Source: Pseudomonas sp. dw_612 (lineage in GTDB: Bacteria > Pseudomonadota > Gammaproteobacteria > Pseudomonadales > Pseudomonadaceae). From it: 64,000 nt of DNA. The notes beneath the pieces are model-generated. The model made no database searches and was not told the origin of the DNA. It saw only the letters and a list, made by a program, of their open reading frames with translations. Both the position numbers and the translations under genes were made by a program. The stretch lies in the NCBI RefSeq assembly GCF_018449725.1, contig NZ_JAAVVC010000003.1, positions 248,001 through 312,000 on the forward strand. Direction: 5' to 3'. Shown here piece after piece: positions 52,493-61,007 of the stretch (its first letter is position 1; every line of letters begins with the position of its first letter).

Positions 52493-52875
52493 AGGTGTAA
52501 CTCCGTAATTTATGGAGCTGGCACCATTTCGCTTGCGCTTCGAAAAGGTGGCAGCTGTGCATAGGTGTGCAAGACCGGCGGAGTTACACCCGGCAGACCC
52601 GAAGGCCTCCCATACACAGCAGCCATAACGACTCGCGAGCATAGGAAAACGCTCGATGAATTGCCATAACCAAATTGTGTACTCCGTCGGACTTGCACGT
52701 CCGAGTCACCGATTTTGCGGCGACGAACAAAGGTTATCCGCCCCGACGCAGCCCGCCTAGTTCACGAACACCCCCACATATCGAAGGAAAAATCCGATGG
52801 TTTTGCAGGCAATGTAAGCGGATGATCCAACACTTTTAAACGCAACCAGCGCACCGCTTAAACAAGGGCTTCCGA
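52493..52875 (-). other. Structured leader and intergenic region upstream of the DUF6124 gene
   Basis: About 380 bases without a convincing gene. On the minus strand the first 100 bases before the DUF6124 start can fold into a nested structure. Also present are smaller hairpins such as GGAC-TTGCAC-GTCC near 52689-52702. Promoters for the DUF6124 gene and for the plus-strand gene at 52876 must lie here. Confidence 0.55.
52494..52590 (-). promoter_or_regulatory. Long-range stem that masks the DUF6124 Shine-Dalgarno
   Basis: Perfect 12-bp inverted repeat: GGTGTAACTCCG at 52494-52505 and CGGAGTTACACC at 52579-52590 on the plus strand. In the minus-strand mRNA the arm next to the start codon contains the GGAG ribosome-binding site. 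Inside the loop a second stem (GCTGCCACC with GGTGCCAGC, one C-C mismatch) stacks toward the outer stem. The arrangement suggests translational control. Confidence 0.6.
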
Positions 52876-54162
52876 GTGAACGACATGGATTGTTTTTTGA
52901 AACATCGCGGCTTTGGTGCAGCGCTGAAGGCTGCTTTTGTGCTGAGCCTGTCCCTGGGTGGCGCGAATGCATTCGCTGGAGACCAACCTTGCCGGTTCGA
53001 TGTCCCGCAAACAGACCTGAAAGTCGCAAGCTGCGTGCAGGAAGGGGACGTGAACATCCTGAAACTCGTGCCCCGCAACGAACCTGAATCCACCAACGTC
53101 TTCGAAAACCTGCCCACCTTCATCGTCTCCGGGAAAAACCTGCAGGACATTTTGGCGGTCGTCGGAATCGACAGAGCACGGCGTTACAACAAGCTGATCG
53201 AAGTGCCTCGTGCTGAAGAGCTCATGGAGTTTTCGGACGCGGCGCCCACCGCAAAAGCGTTAATGGAGCAGCAAGGCTGGACGCTGTTGGATATGAAAAA
53301 CGTTATCTACCCTGGCCCGGAAGATGTTGAGGGGTTTTCATTAACCTGCAACACACTTCAAGCAGAAACAGCCCGGGGTTTTGTCGTGGTTTCGCAGTGC
53401 AACACCTTTTATGAAGAGGGTGTATCGAGCCTGAAAAAACTCCTCGCCCGAATCACCTGCGAACCCCCAAAAAGTGAAGCCTTCACAGCGCTGCAAACAG
53501 ACTCGGGCGCTATCGTTTTCAACTCCATCAAGCTACCCGAGGACGAACTCCACGACCCCGACGAAATGGCCATCGACATCGATTTTGTGAATTGTGCTGA
53601 CGGCGTAAAAAAGAACATCGGCGGGCTGCCATTTCTAGCGGCCACTGGACGCGTTCAAGCGGCTTTCTTTGCTCAGGCTGAACCCAATGCCGAGCCGATG
53701 CTGTTCGTCATTCATGCCGTCGAAATCAGAGCCGATACCGGCGTTAATTATCTGGGCGATTACTACACCGTTCACGTCTACGCCAATACGCCAGCGGGTT
53801 ACGTCAGGGATGAGCGACTGTCGAACTACTTCGGCAATGGCGGCGATATCGCGCGCGATGCCGAGTCGGAGGAATTGGTCTACACGTTCCCCTATAAAAC
53901 CGCTGATGACATCGTCGCCAAACTCAACTCTGCTGCCTATAGACATTGGGCTGCGGGGGACGAAGTGAAGCTCACGATCAATAAGAAGACCCCGATTTAC
54001 AGTTCACCGGTTTTAGCCGACGTGACGAAGATGTATCTGATCAAGGGTGATTCGGTGTTGCAGGAAGGCGCTGAGACGGGGTTTCTGAAAATCATGTTCA
54101 AAACGCCCAAGGGGAAAGCGATTCGGGGCTGGGTTCAGTGCGGTGATGCCGCCGGTTGCTAG
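52876..54162 (+). CDS. Exported protein of unknown function with SH3-like C-terminus
   Basis: A 428-residue protein with a signal peptide (about 1-34, ending AFAG) and a cysteine-containing mature region. The last 70 residues (KKTPIYSSPVLADVTKMYLI, GDSVLQEGAETGFLKI, IRGWVQC) have the look of a bacterial SH3 domain that may bind peptidoglycan or a partner. The centre matches nothing I recognise. GTG at 52876 has AAGGG upstream; ATG at 52885 is an alternative. It is flanked by T6SS-cargo remnants on one side and core-like genes on the other, so a T6SS link is possible but unproven. Confidence 0.7.
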   Translation: MNDMDCFLKHRGFGAALKAAFVLSLSLGGANAFAGDQPCRFDVPQTDLKVASCVQEGDVNILKLVPRNEPESTNVFENLPTFIVSGKNLQDILAVVGIDRARRYNKLIEVPRAEELMEFSDAAPTAKALMEQQGWTLLDMKNVIYPGPEDVEGFSLTCNTLQAETARGFVVVSQCNTFYEEGVSSLKKLLARITCEPPKSEAFTALQTDSGAIVFNSIKLPEDELHDPDEMAIDIDFVNCADGVKKNIGGLPFLAATGRVQAAFFAQAEPNAEPMLFVIHAVEIRADTGVNYLGDYYTVHVYANTPAGYVRDERLSNYFGNGGDIARDAESEELVYTFPYKTADDIVAKLNSAAYRHWAAGDEVKLTINKKTPIYSSPVLADVTKMYLIKGDSVLQEGAETGFLKIMFKTPKGKAIRGWVQCGDAAGC

Positions 54163-54271
54163 TCGATGCTCCGGTCGAACGGTCAGCGGTGAAACGGGCT
54201 CGGTGATTAGTCACTAAGGCCCGCGTTTTCCTTTAGACTTGCCCCCCTCAAGGAAGCCCTCAGGACACGGA

Positions 54272-54757
54272 ATGCCAGTCCCCTCAAACACCCTTCGCAA
54301 AGCCCTGGTCGCTTGGCTATCCGCCGCCGCCCTGGCGCATCTGTTCGTCAGCATCATCCTGACCTGGGTCGGCCCTTCGGGATGGCTCGACGTGTACCTG
54401 CAACACGTCGACTACGCCTTCTGGACGGACTTGCCCCCGCGCGCCGCCCGCGAGCAACAACTCTGGTGGCTCGCCGTGTTCGGCGCCACGCTGCAAAGCT
54501 ATTCCCTGTACATGTTCGCCCTCGTGCGCATCGGCAATCGCCTGAAAACCCCGATGGCGTGGGGTTGGTTGATCGCCGGCATTGTGATCTGGGCGCCGCA
54601 GGACATGTGGTTTTCCCTGACGGCGCAGCTCTGGGTGAACCTGTGGATCGATGGTTTCGCGCTACTGACGTTATTGCCGCCGCTGTTCTGGCTCTATCGC
54701 CACGACCGCCGCAACCTCCTTTCAAACACCACACCGAGCGACGCCGACCATGCCTGA
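54272..54757 (+). CDS. Four-helix integral membrane protein
   Basis: A 161-residue protein with hydrophobic segments at about 15-33 (WLSAAALAHLFVSIILTWV), 68-85, 95-115 (GWLIAGIVIWAPQDMWF) and 125-145 (FALLTLLPPLFWLY). The start at 54272 (MPVPSNTL) follows CAGGACACGG. It overlaps the following gene by 8 bases, so the two are coupled. No function can be assigned; a role with the fused membrane-epimerase gene downstream is likely from the coupling. Confidence 0.75.
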   Translation: MPVPSNTLRKALVAWLSAAALAHLFVSIILTWVGPSGWLDVYLQHVDYAFWTDLPPRAAREQQLWWLAVFGATLQSYSLYMFALVRIGNRLKTPMAWGWLIAGIVIWAPQDMWFSLTAQLWVNLWIDGFALLTLLPPLFWLYRHDRRNLLSNTTPSDADHA

Positions 54758-56192
54758 TTTTTCTCTGCTGGATTGGGCGGTCGCGCTGCTGATTGCCCAG
54801 GCGATTCTGGGTGCGTTGGACACTATTTATCACCATGAACTGACGGTCGCGCTGCCGTATCGGCACAGTGCGCGGCTGGAGTTGTCGATCCACGCGATGC
54901 GTTCGTGTTTCTACGGGGTTCTGTTTTTGGGCATGGCGCACCTGGCGTTTCAGGGCGTGTGGGCGATTGTGATTGCGTTGCTGTTTGCCCTGGAAATTGG
55001 CCTGACGCTGTGGGATTTTGTGGTCGAGGATCGCAGCCGCAAACTGCCGGCCATCGAGCGGATCATGCACACGATTTTGGCGGTGAATGGCGGCGCGTTT
55101 TTCGCTTTGTACGGCGTGCAACTGGGGCAGTGGGCGAGTCTGGCGACGGGGTTGAGCGCGATTGATTTGGGCTGGCGTGGCTGGTTGCTGACGTTGTTCG
55201 CGATTGGCGTGACGGCGTCGGGGATTCGCGACGGCTTGGCGGCGTTGCGCATGCAGCGCGAAGGCAAACCGTCGAATCCGTTCGCGGGCGGCGCGTATAA
55301 GCGGGTGTTGGTGACCGGTGGCACCGGGTTTATCGGGGAAGTGCTGGTTAATCAATTGCTCGACGCGGGCCACACGGTCAGCGTGTTGGCTCGCGATCCG
55401 TTGAAAGCCGCGTACCTGTTTGATGGCCGCGCCCGGTGCGTGCGGTCGCTGGGCAAACTCGGCTACGACGAAACCTTCGATGTGGTGATCAACCTCGCCG
55501 GCGCACCGGTGGCCGGGCCGCGTTGGAGTGAGACGCGGCAGGCGCAATTGATCGCCAGTCGGGTCAACACCACCGAAGTGCTGATGACCTGGCTGAAGAA
55601 CGCCAAACACAAACCGGCGCTGTGGATTCAGGCCTCGGCCATCGGCTATTACGGCGTGCGCGATGCCAGCGAAAGCCTGGATGAAGGCGCGAGTAAGGGC
55701 GACGGTTTCATGGCCGAGTTGTGCGCCCGATGGGAAGCCTCCGCGCAACCGGCCACCGGGTTTGGCGTGCGTCAGGTGGTGTTGCGGCTGGGTGTGGTGT
55801 TCGGTCCGGGCGGTGCGTTGTTGCCGTTATTGATTCCGTTTCGTCTGGGGTTCGGCGGGCGCATGGGCGATGGTCGGCAGATCATGAGTTGGGTGCATCG
55901 CGATGATGTGATTCAGGTGATTGCGCGGGCCTTCGATGACAACAGCCTGAGCGGCACGTACAACCTGGTGGCGCCGGATGCGGTGAGTCAGAGCGTGTTC
56001 GCCGAAAGCGTCGGCAAAGCGCTGAAGCGTCCAGTGTGGTTCCACATTCCAGCGGCGCCGGTGCGGGCGTTGGCCGGTGAGATGGCGCAGTTGTTTTTCG
56101 ACGGTCAACGGGTGGTGCCGAGCCGATTGACCGAGGCGGGCTACACCTTCCGTTACCCGACCCTCGATGCCGCCCTGCGCGATCTGGCCTGA
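54750..56192 (+). CDS. TIGR01777-type NAD-dependent epimerase with N-terminal membrane domain
   Basis: A 480-residue fusion. Residues 1-170 contain about four membrane helices. Residues about 185-480 are a YfcH/TIGR01777 epimerase of the SDR superfamily with the Rossmann motif VTGGTGFIGEVLVNQLL, VINLAGAPV, the active-site Tyr region ASAIGYYG, and family-specific WVHRDDVIQVI and the C-terminal RLTEAGYTFRYPTL. The substrate of the family is unknown. It overlaps the upstream membrane-protein gene by 8 bases and precedes the hydrolase-phosphotransferase fusion by 9, so the three form an operon. Confidence 0.85.
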   Translation: MPDFSLLDWAVALLIAQAILGALDTIYHHELTVALPYRHSARLELSIHAMRSCFYGVLFLGMAHLAFQGVWAIVIALLFALEIGLTLWDFVVEDRSRKLPAIERIMHTILAVNGGAFFALYGVQLGQWASLATGLSAIDLGWRGWLLTLFAIGVTASGIRDGLAALRMQREGKPSNPFAGGAYKRVLVTGGTGFIGEVLVNQLLDAGHTVSVLARDPLKAAYLFDGRARCVRSLGKLGYDETFDVVINLAGAPVAGPRWSETRQAQLIASRVNTTEVLMTWLKNAKHKPALWIQASAIGYYGVRDASESLDEGASKGDGFMAELCARWEASAQPATGFGVRQVVLRLGVVFGPGGALLPLLIPFRLGFGGRMGDGRQIMSWVHRDDVIQVIARAFDDNSLSGTYNLVAPDAVSQSVFAESVGKALKRPVWFHIPAAPVRALAGEMAQLFFDGQRVVPSRLTEAGYTFRYPTLDAALRDLA

Positions 56193-56201
56193 GGATTGTC
56201 C

Positions 56202-58637
56202 ATGAACAAGCCCCTGATGTACCTGCTGGCCGGCAACGGTGGCGCCGCCGATTGGTGGGATGACGCGTTGCCGCACTTTCAGCGTTATCAGGTGGTGCCG
56301 CTGGAATTGCCAGGCTTCGGCGACAATCCACAGGCCCCGTGCGAAGACCTCGCGGCTTACGCTCAGGCGTTGTTGGCGATGACGGTCCAGGGCAGCGCGA
56401 TCATGGCGGTCGGGGTCAATGCGCTGCTGGTGTTGCATGCGCTGCAACGTCAGCCGGGGCATTTCTGTCGCAGCGTGTTGCTGGCGCCGGTCGGGGCGTT
56501 TTTGTGGCAACGACGGTTGCCGGCGCTGATGTCACCGCTGCCGATTCGCAAGACCATTCACTGGTTGCTGGCGAACAAACCTGCGCTGTTCAAACACAAG
56601 TTTTCCAACCAGACCTGGACGCCCGCGCAGTATCAGCGCATGGGCGCCGGATACGCTCGCTGCCGCGCGTTTGTGCCGTACTGGGACCTGGTGCGCGCCG
56701 ATACAGCGTTGCCGCTGCTGGAGTGGATCACCGACCCGGTCGAGCTGGTCTGGGGCGATCAGGACAACGTGCTCGGCATCGCGCAAGCCGCCGCGTGGTC
56801 GGCGATTCTGGCGCGTGCTGATCTGACGATTAGCCTGAAAACCGGTTGGGGGCATTACCCGTGGATCGACTCGCCCGCTGAGTTTGCTGCGTGGCTGGAG
56901 TTGGGCGAGTGCGGATTTGTCGCGCACACCAAGGGCGGGCGTTTGCGTCTGGCCGAGTTGGCCGGGCAAGCGGTGCCGTCGGCGCTGTCAATCAATGATG
57001 CTCACGATCCGCGTTTGCCGGCGTTTCTCGCCAGCCAACCGGATGCCTCGTGGGCGGTGCGTTCTTCCAGTTATGGCGAAGATCAGGCTGATGCGGCGAA
57101 TGCCGGGTTGAGCACTACTTTCCTGCGAGAACCGACGGCCAACGTATCAGCGCGCATTGCCGAACTAAGCATGGCGGGTGTGGAAGAAGTGGTGGTGCAG
57201 CGCTTCATCACGCCACAGGTGTCCGGGATCGCTTTTGTGCGGCATCTGTCGGTGGAGCTGGAGTGGGTCGAAGGGCATCTCGAATCCCTCGCCGATGGTC
57301 AGGTGAGCCCCGAGCGCGCGATTATTTCCCGCCTCGGCGCGTCCTGGAGCAGCGACACGTTCAAGCCTTCCCACGGTCTGACGGCGGACCTGTTGTGGCG
57401 CTTTCTGCAAGGCGTGTTGCGGGTCTTTCACTACGTTCCTGGCGACGTCGAATGGGCCTGGGATGGCCGCCAACTCTGGCTGCTGCAATACCGGCCGATC
57501 AGCGATTACGGCTGGCGCCGGCACCTGACCGCCGCCAACATCGCCGAGATCCTGCCGCCGCAACCGAGCGTTTTTGTGGAGTACGCGCAACGACGTGCGG
57601 CGGCGAGTATTCCGGCGATCATGGCGCGCTGGGATTCACGGGTGTTGCAGGACAACGAGCCGTTCACTGCGGTGTTTGGCGGCGCTTCGTACATCAACAA
57701 TGACCTGTTTCTGGCGCGGCTGGCGGACTGGGGGATTTCTGCCAGCAGTTACGCCGGTGAAGTCGGTGGTGCGACACCGCATCTGCCTTGGCGGCCACTG
57801 CGTCTGCTGCGTTCGCTGCCGCTGTTTCTAAGGATGCAACGCATCGCTCGCGGGCATTTGCTGACCTTGGAAAGGGGTTTGCGACGCTTCGATCAGGAGC
57901 TGTCCGAACTCATCGCTCAAGGTGCCGACGGCCAGCAACTGGCCGACTGGTTCACCCGGTTTTATGTGTTCGTGGTACAGGGCAACTTGTGCATCGCCAC
58001 GTCATTGGCCAGCAGCGGCGGCGATCTGTTGGGGCGGCCACCGACGGCTTATGACGACCTCGAAAACAGCCCGCATCGGCTGCCGTGGGAAACCGATCCG
58101 GCCACGCCACGCCCTTCGGCGTCCGACATGCCGTTACAGGCCTTCCCGCAATGGTCAGGCCTTATTCGTCTGGCCCATTCAACCGGTCTGCCGGGCCTGC
58201 GCGGCTACTACCTGCAAGTGCGCGAGTGGTATCGCGACAACCTGATGCGAATCTTCTTTCGCCTGCACCACGCCATGCCGATGGCCGACCGAGCGCATTG
58301 GTTCGCGCCGCATCCGGACGTTCGCAGCCGCGATGGCAGCTTCTGGCAGGACGGCCGCGAAGGCACCGAACAAGCGACGGGTTTCATGATTTATCCGGGG
58401 CAGGTGCAAGGCATTCTGGGCGATGACATTTTGCTCGAAGACACGCTCGATCCCGGACGTCACGCGCACTACCAGGCCGCGCGGGCGGTGATTGCGCGGA
58501 TGGGTGGGCGCTTGTCCCACGGTTCGACCTTGTTGCGTGAACTGCGCAAACCTTCGGCGGTGCTGCCTCAGGTAGATGTGGCGTGGCTGGGGTGTGAGGT
58601 GCTGTATCGCGATGGTGAACTGACGTTGGTGAAGTAG
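56202..58637 (+). CDS. Alpha/beta-hydrolase fused to PEP-synthase/rifampicin-phosphotransferase-like domains
   Basis: An 811-residue fusion. Residues about 5-235 look like an alpha/beta hydrolase (LAGNGGAADWWDDALPHF near the N-terminus, PLELPGFGDNP, and a late WGHYPWIDSP with a possible catalytic His). The GxSxG nucleophile elbow reads AVGVNA, so the serine is missing. Residues about 265-440 are a PPDK/PEP-synthase N-terminal ATP-grasp domain (WAVRSSSYGEDQADAANAG, VVVQRFI). A helical middle follows, and the C-terminus has the swivelling phosphohistidine domain (GGRLSHGSTLLREL). The PEP/pyruvate-binding barrel is absent, so the layout resembles rifampicin phosphotransferase. The start at 56202 follows GAGGA. 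Substrate unknown. Confidence 0.75.
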   Translation: MNKPLMYLLAGNGGAADWWDDALPHFQRYQVVPLELPGFGDNPQAPCEDLAAYAQALLAMTVQGSAIMAVGVNALLVLHALQRQPGHFCRSVLLAPVGAFLWQRRLPALMSPLPIRKTIHWLLANKPALFKHKFSNQTWTPAQYQRMGAGYARCRAFVPYWDLVRADTALPLLEWITDPVELVWGDQDNVLGIAQAAAWSAILARADLTISLKTGWGHYPWIDSPAEFAAWLELGECGFVAHTKGGRLRLAELAGQAVPSALSINDAHDPRLPAFLASQPDASWAVRSSSYGEDQADAANAGLSTTFLREPTANVSARIAELSMAGVEEVVVQRFITPQVSGIAFVRHLSVELEWVEGHLESLADGQVSPERAIISRLGASWSSDTFKPSHGLTADLLWRFLQGVLRVFHYVPGDVEWAWDGRQLWLLQYRPISDYGWRRHLTAANIAEILPPQPSVFVEYAQRRAAASIPAIMARWDSRVLQDNEPFTAVFGGASYINNDLFLARLADWGISASSYAGEVGGATPHLPWRPLRLLRSLPLFLRMQRIARGHLLTLERGLRRFDQELSELIAQGADGQQLADWFTRFYVFVVQGNLCIATSLASSGGDLLGRPPTAYDDLENSPHRLPWETDPATPRPSASDMPLQAFPQWSGLIRLAHSTGLPGLRGYYLQVREWYRDNLMRIFFRLHHAMPMADRAHWFAPHPDVRSRDGSFWQDGREGTEQATGFMIYPGQVQGILGDDILLEDTLDPGRHAHYQAARAVIARMGGRLSHGSTLLRELRKPSAVLPQVDVAWLGCEVLYRDGELTLVK

Positions 58638-58643
58638 TTTTCG

Positions 58644-60020
58644 ATGAAAAGGAATTCTCTTGTGGCGGGTTTGAAGCGTGGGTGTCTGGGGTTGTTGGCG
58701 CTGGTGATGTCGTCGAGTGCCTTGGCGGCGGTGCAGTGCCCGAGCACCCAATTTGTGGAGTTCATCACAGCATTTACGGCGAATGCTGATACTCAACCAG
58801 CCTTTATCGCCTCGCCGGTGACTGAGGTGTCGGTTGTCTCCACCGGGTCGAAGACGCGGGTGCTGCAACGGCAGGTGCCGACGCTGGGGCCGGGAGCGTT
58901 GGCCGAAGTGTCGGCAGATTACATTGCAAAATCCAGACTGAGCCTGGAAGTTGCGTTACCTAACTATGTATTCGTCCGAGACCGCAAAGGCGAAGTGCTG
59001 AAGATCTTCACGTTCAAGTTCGGCGACTGCTGGAAACTGGTGCGGGTCGAAGACTGGTCTCTGGAAAAAGTACTGTCCGCGCAACAAGGCGAGTTGCGTG
59101 CTTCGCCGGGTGCTCGCGCGCTCAAGAGAGGCGCGCTGTATGACGCGCTGACGAACGAGTCGGGGTATCCGGCCGATGTGCAATTGTATGTTTCGTCCTT
59201 GGACAGTTACCTGGACGGGGCCGCCCAAGGTAACGACCAGGCTGCCTATGCCGCCGCGTCAGTCAGCCTTTCGGGGCAGGCGCCGCGCCTGGACAACAGC
59301 AAAATCCTCGAACTTTATACCCAGGGTTCCAGATCGCTCGCGCAGGCCAGTCATGCGCTTTCCGGGTTTTATTGCGACGAAGGCGAGTATGGCGACCCGC
59401 GCCCTTGCGTCGACCCTGCCAAATCCCTGGCGGCGCTGAAAAGGTCTGCTGCACAAGGCGCGCCCTATGCGCTCAACGACCTTGGCAGTGCCTTTCAACG
59501 TGGCACGTTGGGCATTCAGGATTCGCAACGGGCACTGGCCTGTTACTTGGCGGCGGCGAACAAGGGGCAGGAAGATTCGCGCACCAACGCCGAGCAATTG
59601 AGCGCTCAAGGCATACGGGTTGACCCCGCCAAGCCATGCCTGATGCCGGAGCCTGTCGAGCAAGCTCAAGTGTTGGCCTGCCCTTCGAAGGATTTCTCAG
59701 TGTTTTTTGCCGACTTCACGGAAAGCACGGCCAGTCAAAAAATCTTCACCCGCGTTCCGATGAAGAAACTGATCACGGTGGACGCCGAGCCTGAGCCGAA
59801 GCAGGTCAGTACGTGGCTGGATCGCAGTGAACTGGTATTCCCGCTGATCCCTGAGACGAAGACGCGGGAGGCGCGAGGGCTGATGCTACAGGTCGTGGAC
59901 AAGAGCGCCACATCGGCGACGGTGAAACTGCAAAAGCCGGATACCGGTTACGAGGTTATTTACCGGTTCAGTTTTGATGGGTGTTGGTCGCTGGATGAAG
60001 TGCAGGATTTCTCGATTTGA
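58644..60020 (+). CDS. Exported Sel1-repeat protein with duplicated CPSxxF module
   Basis: A 458-residue protein with a signal peptide (about 1-29, ending ALAA). Residues about 30-145 (CPSTQFVEFITAF to CWKLVRVEDWSL) and the Sel1 repeats (about 180-325; ALKRSAAQGAPYALNDLGSA, ALACYLAAANKG) parallel the 47320-48339 protein. After a short linker (EPVEQAQ) a second copy of the first module begins (CPSKDFSVFFADF) and the protein stops at CWSLDEVQDFSI. The layout looks like two tandem genes fused, the second cut after its module. Function unknown. Confidence 0.78.
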   Translation: MKRNSLVAGLKRGCLGLLALVMSSSALAAVQCPSTQFVEFITAFTANADTQPAFIASPVTEVSVVSTGSKTRVLQRQVPTLGPGALAEVSADYIAKSRLSLEVALPNYVFVRDRKGEVLKIFTFKFGDCWKLVRVEDWSLEKVLSAQQGELRASPGARALKRGALYDALTNESGYPADVQLYVSSLDSYLDGAAQGNDQAAYAAASVSLSGQAPRLDNSKILELYTQGSRSLAQASHALSGFYCDEGEYGDPRPCVDPAKSLAALKRSAAQGAPYALNDLGSAFQRGTLGIQDSQRALACYLAAANKGQEDSRTNAEQLSAQGIRVDPAKPCLMPEPVEQAQVLACPSKDFSVFFADFTESTASQKIFTRVPMKKLITVDAEPEPKQVSTWLDRSELVFPLIPETKTREARGLMLQVVDKSATSATVKLQKPDTGYEVIYRFSFDGCWSLDEVQDFSI

Positions 60021-60047
60021 ATGCCGAGTTATTTCAAAGGATTTGAA

Positions 60048-60470
60048 GTGAAAAGAGTGCTGCTGTTGGTGATTGGCGTGCTGCCGTTGACGGCGCACTG
60101 CGAGGTTGTGTCGGAGATTTATTGTTTTGGGATGGACGAGTCGAGCCCGATGAAGTTTGAGCTTCGAACCTATTACGACACTACGAACAAGTGGCAGGGT
60201 GGCTTTGTTAAGTACGCGTCATCCGGCGTACCGATTCCTCTGGTTTTAACCGACAGCGAATCTGAAGAAGTGAGCCCGGACAGGCCTTGGCAGCTCACAA
60301 GAACATGGTCTGAAGTGTTTGAGGGAAAGGTGACGGGTGCATACGAAATGGTGAGCCAGGGCGGGATGATCGTTTCGATGAGCTACACGAACAAGTCGAG
60401 CGGCAAGGAATACGGATTTTTGTATACACCCACCGAAGCCTCTTTGGAGAAAGGTTGCCAATGGGAATAA
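60048..60470 (+). CDS. Small exported protein (paralogue 1)
   Basis: A 140-residue protein with a short signal peptide (VLLLVIGVLPLTAHC) and two cysteines at the mature ends (IYCFGMD; KGCQWE). Its pattern (KFELRTYYD, WQGGFVKYAS, IPLVL, TYEMV-like GAYEMVSQGG) is repeated in the next gene. The GTG at 60048 is chosen because AAGGA precedes it by 6-7 bases and the signal peptide begins there. No family recognised. It resembles periplasmic immunity proteins in size and export only. Confidence 0.65.
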   Translation: MKRVLLLVIGVLPLTAHCEVVSEIYCFGMDESSPMKFELRTYYDTTNKWQGGFVKYASSGVPIPLVLTDSESEEVSPDRPWQLTRTWSEVFEGKVTGAYEMVSQGGMIVSMSYTNKSSGKEYGFLYTPTEASLEKGCQWE

Positions 60471-60578
60471 TCGGTTTGCTCAGGAGTGCGACCGGACTCG
60501 CTATTACGAGTTTGTGAACAACGAATTTCGGCTGTTGAAAATCACGGATTCATAAACGATTCGGCAAAGGGAGTTGTC

Positions 60579-61007
60579 TTGAAAAAGTTATTGATGCTGA
60601 TGTTGCTGGCCTTCCCCGCATTCGCTCATAGCGAAGTGGAAACGGAAACTACCTGTTTTCGATCCCAGGAAGGCAAGGGCATAAAGTTGGAGCTCAGGAT
60701 CTACAGTGATCAGGCCGCGAAGTGGAGCGGGGCGGCGGTCAAGTATGCGACGTCCAAAGAGTCGATCCCGCTGGTATTCAAAAGTACCGAGCAAGAAGAG
60801 TCGTCTGACGGCCGACCTTTTCAATCCAGCACTACCACCACGTGGGTCGAGGTCGTTGGCGGCGCAGTCACGGGTGAATATGTCATGGTCCGTCAAGGGG
60901 CGCTGATTTACGGCATGGTGTACACCAATGTCAAAAGTAAAAAACACTATGGGTTTGAGCATCACCCGCAGATTGGGTCTTCTCCTGAGAAGGGGTGTCA
61001 GTGGTGA
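60579..61007 (+). CDS. Small exported protein (paralogue 2)
   Basis: A 142-residue paralogue of the preceding gene: signal peptide (LLMLMLLAFPAFAHS), then TTCFRSQ, KLELRIYSD, WSGAAVKYATS, IPLVFKS, GEYVMVRQG and the terminal KGCQW. The start is probably TTG at 60579, preceded by AAGGGAG; no ATG fits. It ends in a GTGA overlap with the TPR gene downstream. Function unknown. Confidence 0.65.
   Translation: MKKLLMLMLLAFPAFAHSEVETETTCFRSQEGKGIKLELRIYSDQAAKWSGAAVKYATSKESIPLVFKSTEQEESSDGRPFQSSTTTTWVEVVGGAVTGEYVMVRQGALIYGMVYTNVKSKKHYGFEHHPQIGSSPEKGCQW

Noticed and set aside
52493..52642. In-frame N-terminal extension of the DUF6124 gene (50 codons)
   Set aside because: Other family members begin at the Met used here, a good Shine-Dalgarno precedes it, and the extension coincides with the structured leader.
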